Source: Pseudomonas sp. 6D_7.1_Bac1
Lineage (GTDB): Bacteria; Pseudomonadota; Gammaproteobacteria; Pseudomonadales; Pseudomonadaceae
NCBI RefSeq assembly: GCF_025465945.1
Contig: NZ_JANLNW010000070.1
Coordinates: forward strand, 1-64,000
Length of the DNA: 64,000 nucleotides
Direction: 5' to 3'
Part shown: piece by piece, positions 1 to 7,739 of the stretch
How the letters are laid out: the number at the start of each line of letters is the position of its first letter
How positions within the stretch are numbered: the stretch's first letter is position 1
Position numbers and translations under genes: made by a program
Notes under the pieces: generated by a model
Databases searched by the model: none
Seen by the model: the letters and a program-made list of their open reading frames with translations, nothing else
What the model was told of the DNA's origin: nothing

Positions 1-136
1 TGCGTAACTCTTTGTTTACCAAGGAGTTTTCCGTTTCGACTGCGCCGGAAGTGGGGCGAATTATAGACTTCCAGAATCTGCCGTCAACACCTATTTTCAT
101 AAATCTGTCATATCGGTCAAAAAGCCCCGAAAACAC

Positions 137-175
137 GAAGGCCGGTCCCCCTATTCAATAGAGGGACCGGCCTTC
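137..175 (-). terminator. Rho-independent terminator after mmsA
   Basis: A perfect 13-bp stem (137-149 with 163-175, arm GAAGGCCGGTCCC) is followed on the minus strand by a GTGTTTTC stretch. It lies 12 bases beyond the mmsA stop and should end the aminotransferase-mmsA transcript. Positions 1-136 hold no gene that I can see. Confidence 0.85.
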
Positions 176-186
176 TGCCCTTCTAC

Positions 187-1680
187 TTACAAGCTAGGGA
201 ATGCGAACTGCGAAGCTTCATGGCTCGCGCGCTGTGGCCAGCGCTGGGTAATTGCCTTGCGACGGGTGTAGAAACGCACTCCATCCGGGCCATAAGCATG
301 CAGATCGCCAAACAGCGAACGCTTCCAGCCACCAAAGCTGTGATACGCCACAGGAACCGGCAGCGGAACGTTGACCCCAACCATGCCGACTTCGATCTCG
401 TCGCAGAACAACCGTGCTGCTTCGCCGTCACGGGTAAAGATACAAGTGCCATTGCCGTATTCGTGATCGTTGATCAGCTGCATCGCCTCCTCCAGGCTGT
501 TGACCCGGACGACGCACAGCACCGGCCCGAAGATCTCTTCCTTATAGATGCGCATCTCTGGCGTGACGTTATCGAACAGGCAGCCACCCAGGAAGAAGCC
601 TTCCTCATGACCGGCAACGCTCAGACCACGACCATCGACGACCAGGGAAGCACCAGAAGAAACGCCGTCTTCTATATAGCCACTGACTTTGTCGCGAGCC
701 TGCCCGGAAACCAGCGGCCCCATGTCCAGACCACAGGAAGTGCCAGCACCGATTTTCAGCGCCTTGATTTGCGGAACCAATTTGGCCACCAGCGCATCCG
801 CCACTTGATCGCCGACGCACACGGCCACCGAGATCGCCATGCAACGCTCACCACAGGAACCGTAAGCCGCGCCCATCAGAGCACTGACCGCGTTATCCAG
901 ATCGGCATCCGGCATCAGCACCGCGTGGTTCTTCGCCCCGCCCAGTGCCTGGACACGTTTGCCGCGCTTAGTGCCTTCGGCGTAAATGTATTCGGCAATC
1001 GGCGTCGAGCCGACAAAGCTCAGCGCTTTGACTTCAGGTGCTTCGATCAACGCATCTACCGCAGCCTTGTCACCGTGAACCACGCTCAACACGCCTTTGG
1101 GCAGGCCCGCTTCCAGCAGGAGCTGAGCGATCAGCAGCGTCGAGCTTGGATCACGCTCGGACGGTTTGAGGATGAAGCAGTTACCGCAGACGATCGCCAG
1201 CGGATACATCCACAGCGGCACCATCGCCGGGAAGTTGAACGGCGTGATACCGGCCACTACGCCCAACGGCTGAAAGTCCGACCAGGCATCGATGTTCGGG
1301 CCGACGTTGCGGCTGTACTCGCCCTTGAGGATTTCCGGTGCCGCACAGGCGAACTCGACGTTCTCGATACCGCGCTTCAGTTCACCGGCAGCGTCTTCCA
1401 ACGTCTTGCCGTGCTCTTCGCTGATCAATTGAGCAATACGCGCTTCGTTCTGCTCGAGCAATTGCTTGAAACGGAACATCACCTGAGCACGCTTGGCCGG
1501 TGGCGTGTTGCGCCAGGCCGGAAATGCAGCCTTGGCCGAGTCGATGGCTTTTTGAATGGTTTCACGGCTGGCCAATGGCAATTTGTGGATCGCCTGGCCA
1601 GTGGACGGGTTAAACACGTCGGCAGTGCGACCGTCTTCGGTCACCAGTTCACCATTGATCAAATGCGGGATGAGGCTCAT
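187..1680 (-). CDS. mmsA: CoA-acylating (methyl)malonate-semialdehyde dehydrogenase
   Basis: This 497-residue cytoplasmic enzyme belongs to the aldehyde dehydrogenase superfamily. It oxidises methylmalonate or malonate semialdehyde with NAD+ and CoA to propionyl- or acetyl-CoA. The sequence shows the oxyanion-hole Asn in ITPFNFP (about N149), the glycine-rich SFVGSTPIAEYI segment near 221-232, and the catalytic Cys in GERCMA (C280). Length is normal for MmsA. The ATG at 1680 is preceded by AGGAG at good spacing. It is the second gene after the aminotransferase on the minus strand, 75 bp away, so the pair can take beta-alanine to malonate semialdehyde and on to acetyl-CoA; the equivalent P. 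aeruginosa gene is called bauC. Valine or myo-inositol catabolism is an alternative role. Family assignment is secure; substrate is inferred from the neighbour. Confidence 0.95.
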   Translation of the reverse strand: MSLIPHLINGELVTEDGRTADVFNPSTGQAIHKLPLASRETIQKAIDSAKAAFPAWRNTPPAKRAQVMFRFKQLLEQNEARIAQLISEEHGKTLEDAAGELKRGIENVEFACAAPEILKGEYSRNVGPNIDAWSDFQPLGVVAGITPFNFPAMVPLWMYPLAIVCGNCFILKPSERDPSSTLLIAQLLLEAGLPKGVLSVVHGDKAAVDALIEAPEVKALSFVGSTPIAEYIYAEGTKRGKRVQALGGAKNHAVLMPDADLDNAVSALMGAAYGSCGERCMAISVAVCVGDQVADALVAKLVPQIKALKIGAGTSCGLDMGPLVSGQARDKVSGYIEDGVSSGASLVVDGRGLSVAGHEEGFFLGGCLFDNVTPEMRIYKEEIFGPVLCVVRVNSLEEAMQLINDHEYGNGTCIFTRDGEAARLFCDEIEVGMVGVNVPLPVPVAYHSFGGWKRSLFGDLHAYGPDGVRFYTRRKAITQRWPQRASHEASQFAFPSL

Positions 1681-1703
1681 GCGGGGCTCCTGAAAAGTTG
1701 TCC

Positions 1704-1729
1704 ACAGGCGCCCATCGCTGGGCGCCTGT
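1704..1729 (-). other. Intercistronic hairpin between aminotransferase and mmsA
   Basis: A perfect 11-bp stem (arm ACAGGCGCCCA, 4-base loop) fills the gap between the two genes, upstream of the mmsA ribosome-binding site. There is no clean U-run after it on the minus strand, so it is more likely a partial terminator or mRNA-stability element than a full stop. Confidence 0.6.
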
Positions 1730-1755
1730 TGTTTGTTCTTATATAGAGGGAGGAA

Positions 1756-3105
1756 TCAGTCGATCTTGTTCAGTACTTCGCCGACTGCATCGAACAGACG
1801 ATCAAGGTCCTGCGGCTTGCTGTTGAAGGTTGGGCCGAACTGCAAGGTGTCGCCGCCGAAGCGCACATAGAAGCCAGCCTTCCACAGCGCCATGCCTGCC
1901 TCGAACGGACGCACGATGGCGTCGCCGTCACGCGCAGCGATCTGGATCGCACCGGCCAAACCGTAGTTGCGGATATCGATGACGTTCTTCGAACCTTTCA
2001 GACCGTGCAGGGCATTCTCGAAATGCGGCGCGACTTCGGCCACGCTCTGCACCAGGTTTTCCTTTTGCAGCAAGTCGAGTGCCGCCAGGCCAGCAGCGCA
2101 GGCCACCGGGTGCGCGGAATAGGTGTAACCGTGCGGGAATTCCACCGCATATTCCGGCGTCGCCTGGTTCATGAACGTCTGGTAGATCTCCGAGCTGGCG
2201 ATCACCGCGCCCATCGGGATGGCGCCGTTGGTGACTTGCTTGGCGATGCACATCAGGTCCGGGGTCACGCCGAAGCTGTCAGCACCAAACATCGAGCCCG
2301 TACGACCAAAGCCGGTGATGACTTCATCGAATACCAGCAGGATGTTGTGCTGATCGCAGATTTCGCGCAGACGCTTCAGATAACCCTGCGGCGGAACCAG
2401 TACACCGGCAGAACCGGCCATTGGCTCGACGAACACCGCAGCAATGTTCGACGCGTCGTGCAACTCGATCAGTTTGAGCAGCTCATCGGCCAGAGCGATA
2501 CCGCCCTCTTTCGGCATGCCACGGGAATAGGCATTGCTGGCCAGCAGGGTGTGCGGCAGGTGGTCGACGTCCATCATCGCCTGACCAAACAGCTTACGGT
2601 TGCCGTTAACGCCGCCCAGGCTGGTGCCGGCGATGTTCACGCCGTGGTAACCGCGGGCACGGCCGATCATTTTGGTTTTGCTCGACTGGCCTTTCAGGCG
2701 CCAGTAGGCGCGGACCATCTTCACTGCCGTATCGGCGCACTCGGAACCGGAGTCGGTAAAGAACACGTGGTTCAGATTACCCGGGGTCAGATCGGTGATT
2801 TTCTCGGCGAGCTGGAACGACAACGGGTGACCGTACTGGAAGCCCGGCGAGTAATCGAGGGTGCCCAATTGCTTGGCGACTGCTTCCTGGATTTCCTTGC
2901 GGGTATGCCCGGCACCGCAGGTCCACAGACCGGACAGCGAGTCATAGACTTTACGGCCCTTGTCGTCGATCAAGTAGCTACCTTCAGCGGCAACGATCAG
3001 ACGTGGGTCACGCTGGAAGTTGCGGTTAGCGGTGTATGGCATCCAGTGAGCATCAAGTTTGAGTTGGCTGGCCAGGGAGACCGGAGCGTTTTCAGGCACG
3101 TTCAT
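1756..3105 (-). CDS. bauA: Omega-amino acid (beta-alanine):pyruvate aminotransferase
   Basis: This 449-residue class III PLP-dependent aminotransferase transfers the amino group of beta-alanine or similar omega-amino acids to pyruvate, giving malonate semialdehyde and alanine. Fold-type I features are visible: the GSECADTAVKM segment near 120-130 for PLP phosphate binding, VFDEVITGFGR with the PLP-N1 Asp (D260), and the Schiff-base Lys in IAKQVTNGA (K289). I chose the ATG at 3105 rather than the in-frame start at 3126 because GAGG precedes it by 8 bases and the N-terminus MNVPENAP is typical of the family. It is transcribed with mmsA and divergently from a LysR regulator, the arrangement of bauR-bauA-bauC in P. 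aeruginosa and of the PP_0595-0597 region in P. putida. Taurine or 4-aminobutyrate could be side substrates. Confidence 0.93.
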   Translation of the reverse strand: MNVPENAPVSLASQLKLDAHWMPYTANRNFQRDPRLIVAAEGSYLIDDKGRKVYDSLSGLWTCGAGHTRKEIQEAVAKQLGTLDYSPGFQYGHPLSFQLAEKITDLTPGNLNHVFFTDSGSECADTAVKMVRAYWRLKGQSSKTKMIGRARGYHGVNIAGTSLGGVNGNRKLFGQAMMDVDHLPHTLLASNAYSRGMPKEGGIALADELLKLIELHDASNIAAVFVEPMAGSAGVLVPPQGYLKRLREICDQHNILLVFDEVITGFGRTGSMFGADSFGVTPDLMCIAKQVTNGAIPMGAVIASSEIYQTFMNQATPEYAVEFPHGYTYSAHPVACAAGLAALDLLQKENLVQSVAEVAPHFENALHGLKGSKNVIDIRNYGLAGAIQIAARDGDAIVRPFEAGMALWKAGFYVRFGGDTLQFGPTFNSKPQDLDRLFDAVGEVLNKID

Positions 3106-3177
3106 GAGCAAAACCTCGCAGGGCAATAAGCGGCGTAGGGATTAAAAGCGTTGTTGCAGCTAAGTTGCCACGGCGAT

Positions 3178-3199
3178 AAAGTCGGTGAAATCCAACTTT
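3178..3199. promoter_or_regulatory. Candidate LysR operator in divergent intergenic region
   Basis: An interrupted inverted repeat (AAAGT, 12 bases, ACTTT) lies in the 138-bp space between the aminotransferase and its divergent LysR gene, where LysR regulators usually bind. The half-sites are short, so this is only a candidate. Confidence 0.35.
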
Positions 3200-3243
3200 T
3201 GTAACCTTCAGTCAGCCATCCACTAAACTTTCGAGTAAGAAGC

Positions 3244-4164
3244 ATGAGCAGCCGCCGACCCGACCCACTGGCGCAAGTCAGTGACTTTGATATCCGCCTG
3301 CTGCGGATCTTTCGCAGTGTGGTCGAATGCGGCGGCTTCTCCGCGGCGGAAAGCGTGCTCGGGATTGGACGCTCGGCCATCAGCCAGCAGATGAGCGATC
3401 TCGAACAACGTCTTGGCCTGCGCTTGTGCCAGCGTGGTCGCGCCGGGTTCTCGCTGACGGAAGAAGGTCGCGAGGTCTATCAATCGGCGTTGCAACTATT
3501 AAGTGCGCTGGAAAGTTTCCGTACCGAGGTCAACGGGCTGCACCAGCACTTGCGCGGCGAATTAACCATTGGCCTGACCGACAACCTGGTCACCCTGCCC
3601 CACATGCGCATCACCCATGCACTGGCACAGTTGAAAGAGCGCGGGCCGGACGTGCAGATCCAGATCCGCATGATCGCGCCCAACGAAGTCGAACAAGGTG
3701 TGCTCGACGGTCGCTTGCATGTCGGCGTGGTGCCACAGGCCAGTGCGTTGTCGGGTCTTGAGTATCAGCCGCTGTACAGCGAACGCTCACTGCTTTACTG
3801 CGCGGTCGGTCATCCGCTGTTTTATGTCGACGATAAACAGCTGGACGATGAACGCCTCAATAGCCAGGACGCCATCGCCCCGACCTTCCGTTTACCGGCC
3901 GAGATCCAGGCGCATTACCAGGCCCTCAATTGCACCGCCAGCGCATCGGACCGCGAAGGCATGGCGTTTCTGATTCTGACCGGGCGCTACATCGGTTACC
4001 TGCCGGACCATTACGCCAGCCTGTGGCTGCAGCAAGGTCGCTTGCGCGCGCTCAAACCCGACGCACGCTTTTATGACCTGAGCCTGGCGTCGGTCACGCG
4101 CAAGGGGCGTCGCCCACATTTGGTGCTGGAAAGCTTCCTGGAGAGCCTCGCGGCGACCCGCTAA
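3244..4164 (+). CDS. LysR-family transcriptional regulator of the adjacent aminotransferase operon
   Basis: This 306-residue protein has an N-terminal winged helix-turn-helix at about residues 12-70 (LRIFRSVVECGGFSAAESVL, then QMSDLEQRLGLRLCQRG) and a C-terminal periplasmic-binding-like effector domain (about 95-300, starting near GELTIGLTDN). Length is typical for LysR regulators. The gene faces the beta-alanine aminotransferase, so it probably activates that operon in response to beta-alanine or a related omega-amino acid and represses itself. P. aeruginosa BauR occupies the same position; orthology is an inference from context. The start at 3244 follows an AAGAAGC stretch, a weak ribosome-binding site. 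Confidence 0.9.
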   Translation: MSSRRPDPLAQVSDFDIRLLRIFRSVVECGGFSAAESVLGIGRSAISQQMSDLEQRLGLRLCQRGRAGFSLTEEGREVYQSALQLLSALESFRTEVNGLHQHLRGELTIGLTDNLVTLPHMRITHALAQLKERGPDVQIQIRMIAPNEVEQGVLDGRLHVGVVPQASALSGLEYQPLYSERSLLYCAVGHPLFYVDDKQLDDERLNSQDAIAPTFRLPAEIQAHYQALNCTASASDREGMAFLILTGRYIGYLPDHYASLWLQQGRLRALKPDARFYDLSLASVTRKGRRPHLVLESFLESLAATR

Positions 4165-4274
4165 AAACCTTGAAAACCCTCGTTTTAAGGCTTTTATGGC
4201 GACAAGACTTGTCGGATTTCTGTGGGTGCGCTATCAACGCACAGGCGCACCCATTGACCAGCCCGGAAACGTCC

Positions 4275-4937
4275 ATGACCTTTGAAATCCCAGCCCACGC
4301 AGGTGCTCACCCCGGCAAACCCGCCAGCCGTATTCGTCAGAAGAACGAAGAGACGATCCTCAAAGCCGCCGAAGTCGAATTCGCCCGTCACGGCTTCAAG
4401 GGCACCAGCATGAACACCATCGCGCAAAACGCCGGGCTGCCCAAGGCCAATCTGCATTACTACTTCACCAACAAGCTTGGGCTGTACATCGCGGTGTTGA
4501 GCAACATCATTCAGTTGTGGGACAGCACCTTCAATACCCTGACGTGCGACGACGATCCGACTGAAGCGCTGACCCGCTACATACGCGCCAAGATGGAATT
4601 TTCCCGCCGCCAGCCACAAGCCTCGCGGGTGTTCGCCATGGAAGTCATCAGCGGCGGTGAATGCCTGACCGAGTACTTCAACCAGGATTACCGCGCCTGG
4701 TTCCAGGGCCGCGCGAATGTGTTTCAGGCCTGGATCGATGCCGGCAAGATGGACCCCGTGGACCCGGTGAACCTGATCTTCCTGTTGTGGGGCAGCACTC
4801 AGCATTACGCCGACTTCGCGACTCAAATCTGCCGCGTGAGCGGTCGCACCAAGCTGACCAAACAGGACATGGAAGACGCCGGCGATAATCTGATTCGTAT
4901 CATTCTCAAAGGCTGCGGCCTCACTCCTGCCATTTAA
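4275..4937 (+). CDS. TetR/AcrR-family regulator, RutR-like
   Basis: The 220-residue protein has an N-terminal TetR helix-turn-helix: ILKAAEVEFARHGFKGTSM, NTIAQNAGLPKANLHYYFTNK. The C-terminal part (RAKMEFSRRQPQASRVFAMEVISGG and the FLLWGSTQHYADF segment) resembles the YcdC/RutR subgroup that controls pyrimidine catabolism. I chose the ATG at 4275; an upstream in-frame start at 4170 would add 35 residues unlike the family. Uracil breakdown by the reductive pathway yields beta-alanine, which would link it to the aminotransferase-mmsA operon 1.2 kb away, but this is inference. It is followed 11 bp later by the YigZ-family gene. Confidence 0.85.
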   Translation: MTFEIPAHAGAHPGKPASRIRQKNEETILKAAEVEFARHGFKGTSMNTIAQNAGLPKANLHYYFTNKLGLYIAVLSNIIQLWDSTFNTLTCDDDPTEALTRYIRAKMEFSRRQPQASRVFAMEVISGGECLTEYFNQDYRAWFQGRANVFQAWIDAGKMDPVDPVNLIFLLWGSTQHYADFATQICRVSGRTKLTKQDMEDAGDNLIRIILKGCGLTPAI

Positions 4938-4948
4938 GACGTTCAGCC

Positions 4949-5530
4949 ATGCCATTCACCCTTGTCGGTCTTTGCGAATACCGCGAAGAGATTCGCAAAA
5001 GCCGCTTTATCGCCCTCGCGGCACCGATCAGCAGTGCTGCCGAGGCGCAGGCGTTTATCGAGCAGCACAGCGACCTGAACGCGTCACACAATTGCTGGGC
5101 CTGGAAACTCGCCGATCAGTACCGCAGCAGTGACGATGGCGAACCGGGCGGCACCGCTGGCCGGCCGATACTCGCGGCGATCGAAGCGCAGGACTGCGAC
5201 CAGGTCGCGGTCGTGGTAATTCGCTGGTACGGCGGCATTCAACTGGGCACCGGCGGCCTCGCCCGTGCGTACGGTGGCAGCGCCAACAAGTGTCTGCAAG
5301 GCGCCGAACGGATTGCCCTGATCAGCCGAGTGCCGGTCAGCTGTGCCTGCGGTTTCAGCGAATTGGCGCTGGTCAAACTGCGGGTGGCGGAACTGGGCGG
5401 GTTGGTGGTGGAAGAAACCTTCACGGCCAACGGTGTGGAACTGCAACTGGCCGTCGGTGCGACGCAGATCGATACCTTGCAGAGCCAACTGGCGGATTTG
5501 AGTCGCGGACGGATTGTGTTGCAGCACTGA
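4949..5530 (+). CDS. YigZ / IMPACT-family protein (UPF0029)
   Basis: This 193-residue protein has the IMPACT/YigZ N-terminal domain: EIRKSRFIALAAPISSAAEAQ, ASHNCWAWKL, then DDGEPGGTAGRPIL and VVVIRWYGGIQLGTGGLARAYG. A DUF1949 ferredoxin-like C-terminal part follows from about residue 135. The bacterial members have no firmly established function; some databases suggest proteolytic or translation-related roles. It begins 11 bp after the TetR gene and may be co-transcribed with it. Length is close to the family norm of about 200 residues. Confidence 0.9.
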   Translation: MPFTLVGLCEYREEIRKSRFIALAAPISSAAEAQAFIEQHSDLNASHNCWAWKLADQYRSSDDGEPGGTAGRPILAAIEAQDCDQVAVVVIRWYGGIQLGTGGLARAYGGSANKCLQGAERIALISRVPVSCACGFSELALVKLRVAELGGLVVEETFTANGVELQLAVGATQIDTLQSQLADLSRGRIVLQH

Positions 5531-5869
5531 CAACGTTGCGATTTTTGGAGGCATTGACCCCATGCCAACCTTCCCGACACTTGCCCACAACCGCTGTGCA
5601 CCCGACTGTGGATAACCTGAGCACATCGCGCTGTAACCCTTCTGCAACGTGGCTTTGCGGCCATTGATCATTTTTCGTTCAATTCGCCATCCACGCGTCC
5701 AATTCCGCTGCAAAACAAACAGTTAGGGCGGTTTAGCACCATTAGAACAAAGCCTCTTAGTGCTTATGCCCGAGCGTTGGGCTTGCACACAAATACTGTG
5801 GAGCAACCTGTGGATAACCCGTTCATGGCTCGCGCAGTTGCATAGCCGGCATAGCTCGTAGCCTGATGA
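5531..5869. other. Intergenic region with two exact DnaA-box sequences
   Basis: No gene is visible in these 339 bases between two convergent genes. They contain the 9-mer TGTGGATAA twice (5607-5615 and 5809-5817), both followed by CC and in the same orientation. This is the DnaA-box consensus on the minus strand. Near matches such as TGTGGAGCA lie beside the second copy. No AT-rich unwinding element or dnaA/dnaN genes are nearby, so this is not the origin. Confidence 0.5.
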
Positions 5870-6322
5870 TCATTTTTTAACCAGATTACTGAGGACCAAT
5901 CCTGCAGGAGCCGGGCTTGCCCGCGATGACTGCCGCACAGGCAACACTTGAGCGACACCCCATGCCAATTCAAAGAACAGGAAAACCACCAACAGCGTAG
6001 TCGCACCATGGGCCAGCGCATATGCCTGCCAGGCGGCAAACAGAAACCGTCCTGCTGCGTCATAGCGGCCATATACCTGCTGTGGGTCACGTATGCGCAG
6101 CACCGACCAGACGCACACTATCGAGCCCAGCAAATTAGCCATCAGCATGTGCATGGGTTCGAACGGTGGGAGTTCGCCCGGCAGGTTCAAGGTGTGGCTG
6201 AGGCTCAGCAGCAAGCCGTGTAGCACGGTAAACGTCCAGGGTGTGACAAATGCGGCCGTGACGATCAGGTCATACCAGGCACTGCTGCGCACCAGATTTT
6301 GGTATTGCGAAGGGGTCCACAT
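5870..6322 (-). CDS. Small inner-membrane protein, function unknown
   Basis: The 150-residue product has about three to four hydrophobic segments: near 16-42 (LIVTAAFVTPWTFTVLHGLL), 55-75 (MLMANLLGSIVCVWSVL) and 90-125 (two stretches around LAHGATTLLVVFLFFELAWG). I do not recognise the family. The start at 6322 is preceded by GGAG; an in-frame start at 6385 would overlap the operator. It is divergent from a MerR regulator and its promoter (-35 TTGACC, 19-bp spacer spanning a perfect dyad) has the architecture of MerR-activated promoters, so it is the likely target of that regulator. Confidence 0.7.
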   Translation of the reverse strand: MWTPSQYQNLVRSSAWYDLIVTAAFVTPWTFTVLHGLLLSLSHTLNLPGELPPFEPMHMLMANLLGSIVCVWSVLRIRDPQQVYGRYDAAGRFLFAAWQAYALAHGATTLLVVFLFFELAWGVAQVLPVRQSSRASPAPAGLVLSNLVKK

Positions 6323-6354
6323 GGATACGACTCCAATGATTCGAGGAGCAAACA

Positions 6355-6385
6355 GGCTAAAGCCTGGAGTATGCTCCAGGGTCAA
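6355..6385 (-). promoter_or_regulatory. MerR-type promoter/operator
   Basis: The dyad CCTGGAGTATGCTCCAGG (6363-6380, 7-bp arms, 4-bp centre) sits in a 19-bp spacer between -35 TTGACC (6385-6380) and -10 TTAGCC (6360-6355) on the minus strand. An overlong 19-20 bp spacer spanned by a dyad is the hallmark of promoters activated by MerR proteins. It lies between the membrane-protein gene and the MerR gene. Confidence 0.75.
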
Positions 6386-6404
6386 GCCTCAACGAGTAGA
6401 GAAA

Positions 6405-6755
6405 ATGCGCATCGGTGAATTAGCCCTGGCCAGCGCCGTCAGCCGCGATACCTTGCGTTTCTACGAGCAGCGCGGATTGATCGCCGCCCAACGCAGCGCC
6501 AACGGTTACCGCGACTATCCTGAGGAAATGGTGCAACTGGTGCTCTACATCAAGACAGCACAACGCCTGGGCTTTACGCTGGGCGAGATCGGCAGCAGCG
6601 TCTCCTCGCTGTGGCAGGCACCCGACCCTTCGAGCGCCGTCAGTCAACTGCTGCAAGACAAACTGAACCTGATCGAAACCCGGATCTTCGAGCTGGGCGA
6701 GTTACGTCAGGAGTTGCAGCAACGGCTCGGGCAACGCTGTCCATTGAACCCATGA
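6405..6755 (+). CDS. MerR-family transcriptional regulator
   Basis: This 116-residue protein starts with a MerR helix-turn-helix (MRIGELALASAVSRDTLRFYEQRGL; then GYRDYPEE) and continues with a dimerisation coiled coil (about 75-112). It has only one cysteine (RCPLNP, near the C-terminus), so it lacks the paired Cys of CueR, SoxR or ZntR and probably senses an organic ligand. I chose the ATG at 6405, where the HTH begins; longer in-frame starts run through the operator. It probably activates the divergent small membrane protein and perhaps the SDR that follows 28 bp downstream on the same strand. Confidence 0.88.
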   Translation: MRIGELALASAVSRDTLRFYEQRGLIAAQRSANGYRDYPEEMVQLVLYIKTAQRLGFTLGEIGSSVSSLWQAPDPSSAVSQLLQDKLNLIETRIFELGELRQELQQRLGQRCPLNP

Positions 6756-6783
6756 CCCTCTTTTTTTTTCAAGGAAGCCACTC

Positions 6784-7470
6784 ATGTCTACGGCAAAAAC
6801 CGCACTGATCATCGGCGCCTCACGGGGCTTGGGCCTCGGGCTGGTGAAAACCCTGTTGGCGGACGGCTGGCACGTCACCGCCACGGTGCGTAACCCGCAG
6901 AACGCCGAGGCGTTGCGGGCACTGGGCAAGGTGCAGATTGAAAAACTCGACATGGACGATCAACAAGCAGTGATCGCCCTCAGCCAACATCTCAAAGACC
7001 AGGTGTTCGACCTGCTGTTCGTCAACGCCGGGGTCAAAGGCCCGGAGGTGCAGACACCGGGCGGCGCAACGTTGGCCGAGGTGGGCCAGTTGTTCTTCAC
7101 CAACGCCGTGGCACCGATCAATCTGGCCCAGCGCTTCGTCGGACAGATCCGCGAAGGCAGCGGCGTATTGGCGTTCATGAGTTCAGTGCTCGGCAGCGTG
7201 ACCATGCCTGACGCACCAGAGCTGGCACTGTACAAGGCCAGCAAGGCGGCGCTGAATTCGATGACCAACAGCTTCGTCACGCAGTTGGGCGAACAGACAC
7301 TCACCGTGCTGTCGCTGCATCCGGGTTGGGTGAAGACCGACATGGGCGGCGAAGGCGCAGACATCGATGTCGACACCAGTACCCGTGGGCTGGTCGATCA
7401 GGTGAATGCTTACGCTGGCAAGGGTGGGCATCACTTCATCAATTACAAAGGTGAAACCATTCCCTGGTAA
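6784..7470 (+). CDS. Short-chain dehydrogenase/reductase
   Basis: The 228-residue protein is a classical SDR with the nucleotide-binding motif IIGASRGLGLGL (residues about 8-19), the DLLFVNAGV segment (NAG near 80), and the catalytic Tyr-Lys in ALYKASKAAL. It resembles the CsgA/sniffer-like subgroup that lacks an assigned substrate. It follows the MerR gene after 28 bp containing a run of nine T and an AAGGAAG ribosome-binding site, so it may be co-expressed with the regulator. NADPH or NADH use is not decided by the sequence. Confidence 0.88.
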   Translation: MSTAKTALIIGASRGLGLGLVKTLLADGWHVTATVRNPQNAEALRALGKVQIEKLDMDDQQAVIALSQHLKDQVFDLLFVNAGVKGPEVQTPGGATLAEVGQLFFTNAVAPINLAQRFVGQIREGSGVLAFMSSVLGSVTMPDAPELALYKASKAALNSMTNSFVTQLGEQTLTVLSLHPGWVKTDMGGEGADIDVDTSTRGLVDQVNAYAGKGGHHFINYKGETIPW

Positions 7471-7485
7471 CACCACACCCCATCC

Positions 7486-7593
7486 CCTGTGGGAGCGAGC
7501 TTGCTCCGGGCGGCGATCCGACGATAGCCGACTGACAGTCGACATCAGCGTTGGATGTAAAGTCGTCATCGCGAGCAAGCTCGCTCCCACAGG
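7486..7593. repeat. REP pair (BIME-like)
   Basis: Two copies of the fluorescens-group REP (GTGGGAGCGAGCTTGCTC) face each other; the left copy carries a CGGGCGGCGATCCGACGA tail. They lie downstream of the SDR. Each copy can form a hairpin and may stabilise the upstream mRNA end. Confidence 0.85.
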
Positions 7594-7739
7594 TCATGCG
7601 TCGGTCCTGTGGTAGCGACACTTGCCCGAAAAGCGCTTTTGATCGAAACTTCGCACTCGTCCCCGCGGCGACCCTGGATCAGCAGACAGGGCAACACTGA
7701 GCTGGCGAACCTGAACCCAACTTTCAGAGGAGCCGGCAA

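Noticed and set aside
220..1746. 508-codon open frame on the plus strand
   Set aside because: It lies wholly antisense to mmsA; its translation is Arg/Gln/His-rich with no recognisable motif, as expected for a GC-rich shadow frame.
2005..3129. 374-codon open frame opposite the aminotransferase
   Set aside because: Antisense shadow of a secure class III aminotransferase.
5607..5817. Possible chromosomal origin because of DnaA boxes
   Set aside because: Only two boxes, no AT-rich unwinding element, and none of dnaA, dnaN, recF, gyrB, rpmH or gidA is near.
6761..6769. Run of nine T after the MerR gene as a terminator
   Set aside because: No stem precedes it; the run is followed by the SDR ribosome-binding site, so co-transcription remains likely.
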